Shown one piece after another: positions 1-5,932 of a stretch of 19,959 nt of DNA (position 1 is the first letter of the stretch; each line of letters begins with the position of its first letter). The stretch is from an uncultured Clostridium sp. (GTDB taxonomy: Bacteria > Bacillota > Clostridia > Christensenellales > CAG-138): NCBI GenBank assembly GCA_900542285.1, contig UQNF01000032.1:1-19959 (forward strand), written 5' to 3'. The notes under the pieces were generated by a model. The model searched no databases, had not been told where the DNA came from, and was given only the letters and a program-made list of their open reading frames with translations. The position numbers and the translations under genes were made by a program.

Positions 1-1
1 G

Positions 2-30
2 TTGACGATTGTGAGCTTCTGTGGTATTAT
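2..30 (+). promoter_or_regulatory. Sigma-A-type promoter: TTGACG, 17 bp, TATTAT
   Basis: A -35 hexamer TTGACG (2-7) is followed after exactly 17 bp by a -10 hexamer TATTAT (25-30). Transcription would run rightward, giving a leader of about 235 nt before the gene at 272 if nothing terminates it. The -10 lies inside the left arm of an inverted repeat, so a protein binding the repeat could occlude it. Confidence 0.5.
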
Positions 31-90
31 TCTTGCGCAAGAGTTGGTTCTCCTTCCTATGGGTGTTTGTGCAATTTAATTATACCACAG
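19..90. repeat. Inverted repeat with a -10-like element in each arm
   Basis: The left arm CTGTGGTATTAT (19-30) matches the reverse complement of 79-90 (CTGTGGTATAAT) at 11 of 12 positions. Further inward, TTGCGCAA (33-40) is mirrored by TTGCACAA on the minus strand (67-74). Each arm therefore carries a TGGTATWAT extended -10 motif and an inner TTGC-CAA element, facing each other over a spacer of about 26 bp. This looks like an operator or overlapping divergent promoter region. A short invertible element is a less likely reading. Confidence 0.5.
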
Positions 91-227
91 GAGAGCCTTC
101 TCTTGCTTCTTATTTGTTACCCATGTATTGTACCTCAACATCAAGCATAATATATGTAAAAACGGTTGACGCTTCAAAAGAATAAACCTGCGCATTGCCT
201 TTATTTTAGTAGACAAGAAATGATTTT

Positions 228-236
228 TGGTATAAA
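228..236 (+). promoter_or_regulatory. Extended -10 promoter candidate for the dockerin gene at 272
   Basis: TGGTATAAA (TG at 228-229, hexamer 231-236) is an extended -10 motif, followed by further A/T. No good -35 lies 17 bp upstream, which is tolerated for extended -10 promoters. Transcription would begin near 243, about 29 nt before the ATG and just ahead of the ribosome binding site. Confidence 0.4.
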
Positions 237-271
237 ATAAGGGCATTAACTATTCATTTAGGAGGTAACAT

Positions 272-2080
272 ATGAAGACCAGAATTAAGCTCCTTGCGAT
301 CATACTTGCATTCGCAATGGTATGCACTGCTGTCCCGACCTTTGCGATCGGCTATCCCGCCGCCATGAGAAACGGGGTTCGTGTATACGGCTATCGAATC
401 TATGATGATGACAACTCCTTGTCATTTGGCTGGATCTCCGTTTTGGATGATGACCCCTCGGATGTGACAGATGAGCATATTGAGGAGAACGCATTTGATG
501 ATTATACCGATATGTCCGCAGGCGCATACATGGGCGGCTATGTCTATGGTTTCGCCGAAAACGGAGGGTTCTACAAGGTAAATGTATCCGGTTGGAGCCG
601 TGAGCTGCTCTTTAACGACGGCACCGCTTATCACGGCTGGAGCGATATGACCTTTGACTACACCACCGGCAAGCTCTATGCCATAGCCTATACCCAGCCT
701 TGGGAGACGGGAGAGGGCGACAGCAGCATTGAAGCAAGCTATCTCGTGACCATAGATCTGTATAATTATTCCATAAACCAGGTTGCTCAGATTACGACAG
801 GAATTATCACCCTCGCCGCAGACCGTGAAGGCCAGCTTTACGGTATTGCGATGGACGGATGTCTGTATGCTATCAATAAGCAGGATGGGTCCTGCCGAAT
901 CGTTGGTTCCACAGGCATGGTGGTTGAGTTTGCGCAGAGCATGGCATATGACTACAATACAGATACTATGTACTGGGCGATGTGCAACATAACCCAGGGC
1001 AATCTTTGCACCGTGAACCTTGAAACCGGAAGCGCAACCAATCTTGGCACCATTGGCGGCAACACCGAGGTCACCAGCCTGTTCGTTATCCCGACCGATG
1101 AACCCGTTATTCATGTAGAAAGTGTTTCCGTTGAACCCGAGAGCATGGAGCTTGATGCTGGCATGAACGGAACGGTTACGGCAACAGTCCTTCCCGAAAA
1201 TGCCAGCGAACGTCATGTGACCTGGACTTCCGATAGTCCTGCCGTTGCCTCAGTCGACCAAAACGGCACGGTTTACGCCAATTCCGTCGGCACCGCAGTT
1301 ATTACAGCGACGACCGTTGACGGAAGCTTTACCGCAAGCTGTACTGTGACAGTCAATCCTGCCGCGGAATCCTCCGAATATCAGCTCGTTGATACCATAG
1401 AGTCCGGAGAGGAATACATAATTGTAACCTATATCGGAGGCACACCCTATGCGCTTGTAAACCGCAACGCAAATTCCAATGGATTTGCCGCTAAACTCAT
1501 TCCCGTCATTCTGACCGATAATGGCGAATTCGTCCTTGCTCCCGAGGATTCAACCGAGGAGATCAACGACCTCGTTTGGCTGGCCGAAGGCGACTATACC
1601 GAGGGTTTCTCCTTCCAATCCATCACAAACGAGCTTTTCTTTGCAGGCTTGCCGTATTGCAACTGGACGGCGATAAACACCACTCAGGATAGGTGGGTAC
1701 CCATGGAGCATACCACCGCAGACGGTTCAATTATCACGATACTGCAATCCGTCCGTGCGCTCACGGTCAATGAGGATGACGAGAAATACTATATCGGCAC
1801 CACGACCGCATACTATAATTCAGCTATCTACGATTATGTCAGGCTTTCTGATGCCTGCGAGGTGCTGTTCTTTAAGCATGTGACCGGAAGCGAGATCATG
1901 CTCGGTGATGTCAATGGCGATGAAATTGTAAATATCGCTGACGCTGCGCTCATTCTTCGCTATTCTATCGGATTGTTATCGTTCGATGATTCACAGCTTT
2001 TGGCAGCTGATGTCAATGGTGACGGCAATGTAAATACCGTCGATGCTGCGCTCATTCTGCGTAACGCACTTGGCCTCTGA
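272..2080 (+). CDS. Secreted propeller-like / BIG2 / dockerin surface protein
   Basis: This 602-residue exported protein probably acts at the cell surface or in a dockerin-mediated complex; its substrate is unknown. It begins with a signal peptide (about residues 1-25, ending VPTFA). A repeat-rich beta region (about 36-280) follows, with propeller-like blade motifs such as LYGIAMDGCLYAIN. Then come a bacterial Ig-like BIG2 domain (about 282-364), a module of unknown function (about 370-537) and a type-I dockerin (544-602). The dockerin has two Ca-binding repeats, DVNGDEIVNIAD and DVNGDGNVNTVD, with Asp/Asn at positions 1, 3, 5, 9 and 12. The start is set by AGGAGG (261-266) before ATG 272. 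No catalytic domain was recognised. The gene at 5933-7675 shares all these modules in a different order. A terminator follows immediately. Confidence 0.9.
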   Translation: MKTRIKLLAIILAFAMVCTAVPTFAIGYPAAMRNGVRVYGYRIYDDDNSLSFGWISVLDDDPSDVTDEHIEENAFDDYTDMSAGAYMGGYVYGFAENGGFYKVNVSGWSRELLFNDGTAYHGWSDMTFDYTTGKLYAIAYTQPWETGEGDSSIEASYLVTIDLYNYSINQVAQITTGIITLAADREGQLYGIAMDGCLYAINKQDGSCRIVGSTGMVVEFAQSMAYDYNTDTMYWAMCNITQGNLCTVNLETGSATNLGTIGGNTEVTSLFVIPTDEPVIHVESVSVEPESMELDAGMNGTVTATVLPENASERHVTWTSDSPAVASVDQNGTVYANSVGTAVITATTVDGSFTASCTVTVNPAAESSEYQLVDTIESGEEYIIVTYIGGTPYALVNRNANSNGFAAKLIPVILTDNGEFVLAPEDSTEEINDLVWLAEGDYTEGFSFQSITNELFFAGLPYCNWTAINTTQDRWVPMEHTTADGSIITILQSVRALTVNEDDEKYYIGTTTAYYNSAIYDYVRLSDACEVLFFKHVTGSEIMLGDVNGDEIVNIADAALILRYSIGLLSFDDSQLLAADVNGDGNVNTVDAALILRNALGL

Positions 2081-2100
2081 GAAAATCAGAAAAACTTATT

Positions 2101-2128
2101 GGAGCCGGAAGCCGGCTCCATTTTTATT
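2101..2128 (+). terminator. Rho-independent terminator after the first dockerin gene
   Basis: GGAGCCGG (2101-2108) pairs perfectly with CCGGCTCC (2112-2119) around a 3-nt loop. A T-rich tail (ATTTTTATTT) follows. It lies 20 nt beyond the stop codon at 2080. Confidence 0.92.
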
Positions 2129-2222
2129 TGTAAAATATGGTAAAGCTGCTGTACATTTTTGATGCTGCATTTGCAGATAATACTCCTGAGCGGATGCTCA
2201 AATATAACTTGGAGGCAAGAAT

Positions 2223-2501
2223 ATGCAGAACAATAACAGCAAAACGGATTCATTTTTCAAGAGTAACGCAGCAAAAATGAATACCGAAGCTGCGAGCATG
2301 GGAAGCGGCTCGGGTATCGACAGCAAGGATCTTTCGATAATCGAAGATCAGATGTATAAGGAAGCGCTTCTTTATAAAAAGTGCTCAACCTATGCAGGGT
2401 ACTTTGACGATCCTAACCTCAAGACCATGGCAAGCACGGCAGCAGAACATCACAGACAGCATTTTGACAAGCTTCACGGCTATCTCAATGCAAGCAAGTA
2501 A
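2223..2501 (+). CDS. CotF-family spore coat protein (first of pair)
   Basis: This 92-residue protein has a low-complexity polar N-terminus (about 1-34, rich in Asn, Ser and Gly). A predicted helical hairpin follows (about 35-90), with the pattern LSIIEDQMYKEALLYKKCS and a closing HHRQHFDKLHGYL segment. This resembles the short ferritin-like CotF/Coat_F proteins of clostridial spores, which are thought to be structural components of the spore coat. GGAGG (2211-2215) sits 7 nt before ATG 2223. Its stop lies 15 nt from the next, related gene, so the two are very likely co-transcribed. No consensus sigma-A promoter is evident upstream, which would fit a sporulation sigma factor, but I could not identify a specific one. 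The family is fairly sure; the role in this organism is inferred. Confidence 0.8.
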   Translation: MQNNNSKTDSFFKSNAAKMNTEAASMGSGSGIDSKDLSIIEDQMYKEALLYKKCSTYAGYFDDPNLKTMASTAAEHHRQHFDKLHGYLNASK

Positions 2502-2516
2502 GGGAGGAAACGGTTT

Positions 2517-2792
2517 ATGCATAACGCATCAATGAGCGAAAAGGAACTTTTGACAGATCTCCTGAATTCCGAGAAATCTCTCGTCAAGGACTATGCAGGC
2601 AACTGCACCGAGACGGCATGTCCCCAGCTAAGGAATATCCTTATGAGCTGCATGAGCGAATGCGCCGGAGATCAGTTCGCGGTGTTTGAACAGATGCACA
2701 CTCGCAACATGTACAAGACCAAGCAGGCGCAGCCCCAGGATGTCCAGACCGCCAAGTCGGATATGGATACCCTTCAGCAGCAAACCTGGTGA
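2517..2792 (+). CDS. CotF-family spore coat protein (second of pair)
   Basis: This 91-residue protein has the typical Coat_F opening (SEKELLTDLLNSEKSLVKDY), followed by a second helix with LRNILMSCMSECAGDQFAVFEQM and a Gln-rich tail. It belongs to the small helical spore coat family and is expected to be deposited on the developing spore. The start is ATG 2517 behind GGGAGG (2502-2507). It closely follows the related gene at 2223-2501 and ends just before a hairpin terminator. Three Cys residues (positions 30, 35 and 45 by count, approximate) could allow cross-linking, though this is only a possibility. Confidence 0.85.
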   Translation: MHNASMSEKELLTDLLNSEKSLVKDYAGNCTETACPQLRNILMSCMSECAGDQFAVFEQMHTRNMYKTKQAQPQDVQTAKSDMDTLQQQTW

Positions 2793-2851
2793 TCTACTGA
2801 TAAAAAACGCTGCAAGGCATGAGCCAAACAGCGTTATAAACGAGATAGGAA

Positions 2852-2888
2852 CAATGGCGGTAACGAGAATACCGCCATTGTTTTGTCT
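2852..2888 (+). terminator. Terminator between convergent coat and membrane-protein genes
   Basis: An 11-bp perfect stem, CAATGGCGGTA (2852-2862) with its complement at 2870-2880, encloses a 7-nt loop and is followed by TTTTGTCT. It ends the coat gene pair. On the other strand it lies just past the stop of the gene ending at 2890, but there the stem is not followed by a T-run, so termination from the right would be weaker. Confidence 0.85.
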
Positions 2889-2889
2889 G

Positions 2890-3585
2890 CTAAAAGAAAA
2901 GTTTTTTCCGCAGTGCGTCCTGAATGGGCTTGTTGATGGCAATGATAATAAGCCCCATTCCGAGTATGAAGCAGCCGACCAACGGAAAAGCCGACCAGTG
3001 GAAGCTGGAATGAAGGTCGAAGGCCTTTGCAATCAAAAACTCAAGCAGCACCATATAAAATCCGTGCGCTATCAGTGCTCCGCCGAAGATGTACAGGTAA
3101 CCCCTGCGGACATAGTGGCATAGCGTTACTACACATGTAATGATAATGGCATAAACACCGACGGCAGGAAAGACGAAGCTCATAAACCAGTTTCCTTTAA
3201 CGGTAAGGTCGATGTAGAGCAGGTATGCAAGTATCGCGGCAAAGTCGCATGGCACGAATATGACCGGATTGGGCTTTTTGAACCACATCGGGAGCACGAC
3301 AAGGATATAGCTTAGTATAAGTGCGAAAATCGAATAGCCTGCCCAACTCCTGGATGACGGTATGCTCAGTTCGCAAATCAATAGCTGCGCTATGACTGCC
3401 GTAAATAGGAATGTAACTATCAGCATCAGTCCTTTATTGCTGAGCTTTTTTTCTCTTTCGATATTTTGAGGATAGGGAGGATCTTCCAGCTCTCGAACGA
3501 TTTCCGGATTGTAGACCTTTGTTCCGCACAGTGGGCAGCGTTCCTCGCTGTCGGCAAGCTCCACTCCGCATTTAATACAATACAT
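2890..3585 (-). CDS. Zinc-ribbon, six-helix membrane protein (DUF6320-like)
   Basis: This 231-residue protein starts with a short zinc ribbon, using CxxC pairs at Cys3/Cys6 and Cys17/Cys20. About six hydrophobic segments follow (roughly 52-75, 80-102, 106-128, 132-158, 161-184 and 197-217), and the C-terminus is short and basic. The arrangement resembles the uncharacterised DUF6320 family of Firmicutes; I name that from memory of the family's look, not from a search. Its ATG directly abuts the stop codon of the upstream hydrolase-acyltransferase gene (TAAATG, no gap). Its ribosome binding site (AAGGAGAG) lies inside that gene, so translation is probably coupled and the two products likely work together at the membrane. 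The molecular function is unknown. Confidence 0.8.
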   Translation of the reverse strand: MYCIKCGVELADSEERCPLCGTKVYNPEIVRELEDPPYPQNIEREKKLSNKGLMLIVTFLFTAVIAQLLICELSIPSSRSWAGYSIFALILSYILVVLPMWFKKPNPVIFVPCDFAAILAYLLYIDLTVKGNWFMSFVFPAVGVYAIIITCVVTLCHYVRRGYLYIFGGALIAHGFYMVLLEFLIAKAFDLHSSFHWSAFPLVGCFILGMGLIIIAINKPIQDALRKKLFF

Positions 3586-5778
3586 TTATTTCTCTCCTTT
3601 GCTGTAATCTCGAGGCATATTGCTTTCGACCAAAACATGTATGCCAAGCTCCTGAAGAACTTTGAAAAAATGATACTCCAGGCATGGTTCAACGGTGTTG
3701 CGTATCATGTTCATATAGAGCTTTCCTCCATATGATATAACTCCGCAGTTGTTGGGCTTGGAAGCCTGAAGACCAAGTACAAAATCAAATCTGGAAATAT
3801 AGTCCCTCATGACCTCAGGTATTTCCACATTGCCAAGATTTGAAACGTTAAGACAGCTCGTGCGCTCGCCAACGGAATCATAAATGGCCTTCATGACTAT
3901 GTTCTTGGCAAACAGCGGAGTGAGCCTTAAGAATGTCGAGTTTGAAGCATTGACATTCGGGGTAAACTTCGCCTGCATATTCTTCTTCGTAGCCTGCAGG
4001 CCCATTTCGTATTTGACTATTGAGCATATCTCGTCAAACTCATAGTCGCCCATGCGTGGGTTTATCTCCGGGAGCACGACCTGAACAAAGTTTCTGAGGG
4101 TCTTGCTGGGGAAAATCCTTCGCAGGTTCACCGGTATGACCACGCGCAGGGGCTTCTGTCTGCGTTTGTTCGGCACCTGCTCGTTCTGCACTCGCTGAAG
4201 CGCAAGCAGCATAGCTGAGGCAAGGAATACGGTTACGGTCACATCACGCTTCTTGGCACATGCCCTGACCGTGGGAACATCGGCGATAAGGGTCGTAAGG
4301 TGCCTGAAATCGTCCGGTTCGCGGGTATAGCGGATGGAATAGACAGAGCCGCTGTCCCTTGGAGCGCTGTAAGGCCCGTTATATTTTTCAAAACTGTCCT
4401 CGATCTCCTCTTCGCTCGGCTCCTCATGTCTGTCCAGCACGCCAAGTTCGTTCGGTACGCTTATCTTATATTTCTGCTCAAGGTATTCCGCAAGCAGAGT
4501 CTTTAGGAAGATAAGACCTCCGGAGCCATCGGTAAGCGCATGGTAGAATTCCACCGCAATGCGGTTCTTGTAAACGATGACTCGCAGCGCGCATTCATTG
4601 ATACTTTCGAACGGCGTATGAACGAGCGGATATGCTGCTTCCTCAGAGATATCCGGGGCGCTTTGAAGCTCCTCAAGATAGTACCAAAACAGTCCCTTGC
4701 ATAGCCTTACGGCGATGGAAGGGAAACGCCTCGCCGTTACATCAAGCGCAGTTTGCAGCACCGAGGTGTCGATTTGTTCGGTCAGCGTTGCGGAGAGGCG
4801 GAAGAAATTGTTCCACCTTCTGCGCTTTGCTGCAGGGAAGATCTTGGCGGCATTATCAAGCCGCATCCAGCGCAGTTTGCGCTCATGGTTGAGGTACTGG
4901 TTTAGGAAGGCGTCGATCCTGCGGATGTCGCAGGCGCGTTCTTTTATGCAGAATAATACGTACGCATGCCACATGCCATCTGCGACGATAAGCTCGCTTG
5001 CGCTGCCGGAGGCACAGAGCTTTTTGTGAAGCTGCACCGAATCGTCCAGCAGCAGTTCATCCGAGCCTGCGAATATGATCGAAGGCGGAAAACCGTCCAA
5101 CTCACCAAACAGCGGTGATATCATCGGATCCTCGAGTGAATACTCGTTTGCAGTGTAGCACTCTGCGTAGAAATCCAACTGCTCCTTGGAAAGCGAAGGA
5201 TCAATTTCACGGTTGCTTTCAAAGGTCTCACCGTCGTTTTTGAGGTTCATCCATGGTGAACAAGTCACAATGCAGGCAGGTAGCGGTATCCTAAGCTCCT
5301 TTAGCTTTCGGCATAGCGCATAGCAAAGTCCTCCTCCTGCGCTCTCCCCTGCCAGAACTATCTGACCGGGAAGATAACCGTTTGTAAGCAGCAGCCTGTA
5401 TGCTTCAAGTGCATCATCGACTGCGGCAGGGTAGGGGTTTTCGGGTGCAAGTCTGTACGCAAGACACATGACGCGTATTCCGAATTCACCGGAAAGCACC
5501 GAACCAAAGCCTTTGGCGTATTCGAGATCGCCGCAGGTGTAGCCGCCTCCGTGCAGGTATAGAATGATACCTTTTTTTAACTCGTCATGCGGATAGATCC
5601 ATGCAACCTCGCAATTACTTAGCTTTGCGTCATGAATATCAACGTTGCTGCGCATGGTCTTTGCAAGGATGGAGCCGAGAATATCCTGACTCCTTCGGCA
5701 GGTCTCAAGCGAAGCATGCTCCGATAAGGGCTTGAGCTTCTCCATCTGCTTGCGGACGAATTTTTGAGATAATTCCAA
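3586..5778 (-). CDS. Alpha/beta hydrolase fused to condensation-type acyltransferase
   Basis: The 730-residue protein has two enzyme halves. Residues about 1-300 form an HSL-type alpha/beta hydrolase: oxyanion motif HGGG (76-79), nucleophile elbow GESAG (144-148, Ser146), likely acid Asp240 in AGSDELLLDD, and His271. Residues about 303-720 resemble the condensation/alcohol O-acetyltransferase superfamily. They have HALTDG (HxxxDG, His413 and Asp417) and a late VSNLGN motif (about 645-650) in place of the usual DFGWG-type motif. There is no signal peptide, so it is cytoplasmic. A joint role in making or exchanging esters of an unknown acyl substrate is inferred. The start is TTG at 5778-5776, behind AAGGAGA (5789-5795); the next in-frame Met is residue 12. 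The zinc-ribbon membrane protein gene follows with no gap. The two halves are often separate proteins elsewhere. Confidence 0.85.
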   Translation of the reverse strand: MELSQKFVRKQMEKLKPLSEHASLETCRRSQDILGSILAKTMRSNVDIHDAKLSNCEVAWIYPHDELKKGIILYLHGGGYTCGDLEYAKGFGSVLSGEFGIRVMCLAYRLAPENPYPAAVDDALEAYRLLLTNGYLPGQIVLAGESAGGGLCYALCRKLKELRIPLPACIVTCSPWMNLKNDGETFESNREIDPSLSKEQLDFYAECYTANEYSLEDPMISPLFGELDGFPPSIIFAGSDELLLDDSVQLHKKLCASGSASELIVADGMWHAYVLFCIKERACDIRRIDAFLNQYLNHERKLRWMRLDNAAKIFPAAKRRRWNNFFRLSATLTEQIDTSVLQTALDVTARRFPSIAVRLCKGLFWYYLEELQSAPDISEEAAYPLVHTPFESINECALRVIVYKNRIAVEFYHALTDGSGGLIFLKTLLAEYLEQKYKISVPNELGVLDRHEEPSEEEIEDSFEKYNGPYSAPRDSGSVYSIRYTREPDDFRHLTTLIADVPTVRACAKKRDVTVTVFLASAMLLALQRVQNEQVPNKRRQKPLRVVIPVNLRRIFPSKTLRNFVQVVLPEINPRMGDYEFDEICSIVKYEMGLQATKKNMQAKFTPNVNASNSTFLRLTPLFAKNIVMKAIYDSVGERTSCLNVSNLGNVEIPEVMRDYISRFDFVLGLQASKPNNCGVISYGGKLYMNMIRNTVEPCLEYHFFKVLQELGIHVLVESNMPRDYSKGEK

Positions 5779-5809
5779 TTTTGCTGTATCTCCTTGAATA
5801 ACTTTACCG

Positions 5810-5839
5810 ATTATACTTTAACGGATAACAGTTTATCAT
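5810..5839 (-). promoter_or_regulatory. Candidate promoter of the hydrolase-acyltransferase operon
   Basis: A perfect TATAAT is read on the minus strand at 5815-5810, about 32 nt upstream of the TTG start. The -35 is weak: ATGATA at 5839-5834 with an 18-bp spacer. A hairpin-capable inverted repeat (CCGATAA at 5845-5851, TTATCGG at 5875-5881) lies just upstream. Confidence 0.45.
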
Positions 5840-5890
5840 ACCCGCCGATAAAAATCAATCGCCGATGGGGCGCATTATCGGTAATAGAAT

Positions 5891-5918
5891 AATACTGCGC
5901 GGAAACCCACGCAGTATT
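5891..5918 (-). terminator. Hairpin after the second dockerin gene
   Basis: AATACTGCG (5891-5899) pairs with CGCAGTATT (5910-5918), and the loop can pair further. It lies 14 nt past the stop of the dockerin gene. The minus-strand tail (ATTCTATTACC) is only moderately T-rich, so termination may be incomplete and some read-through into the hydrolase operon is possible. Confidence 0.6.
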
Positions 5919-5932
5919 TCGATTATTGACTA

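Larger units (their letters stand above)
1..271. other. Intergenic region with symmetric promoter-like elements, no supported gene
   Basis: No convincing complete coding region is present. The stretch holds a sigma-A-like promoter at 2-30, an inverted repeat spanning about 19-90, a 12-bp perfect palindrome (TCTTGCGCAAGA) at 31-42, and an extended -10 element just before the gene at 272. On the minus strand a GGAAGGAG motif precedes a TTG codon at 38-40, which opens a frame running off the left edge without a stop in 13 codons. That could be the start of a leftward gene but is too short to call. Confidence 0.6.

Noticed and set aside
19..90. Insertion sequence end or mobile element boundary
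   Set aside because: No transposase, target-site duplication or further copies of the repeat were seen in the window.
166..194. Second TTGACG as a promoter for the gene at 272
   Set aside because: The hexamer 17 bp downstream is TGCGCA, which is not a -10; the extended -10 at 228-236 is a better candidate.
422..1216. Long antisense open frame (264 codons) opposite the first dockerin gene
   Set aside because: It has no ribosome binding site, signal or recognisable motif, and lies wholly inside a well-supported gene with clear domains; it is a by-product of codon bias.
2176..2181. GATAAT as a -10 for the coat gene pair
   Set aside because: No -35 lies at a suitable distance, and coat genes are normally driven by sporulation sigma factors whose motifs I could not place here.
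2686..3123. Plus-strand frame of 145 codons spanning the end of the second coat gene
   Set aside because: It crosses a strong terminator hairpin and overlaps two better genes; no start signal was seen.
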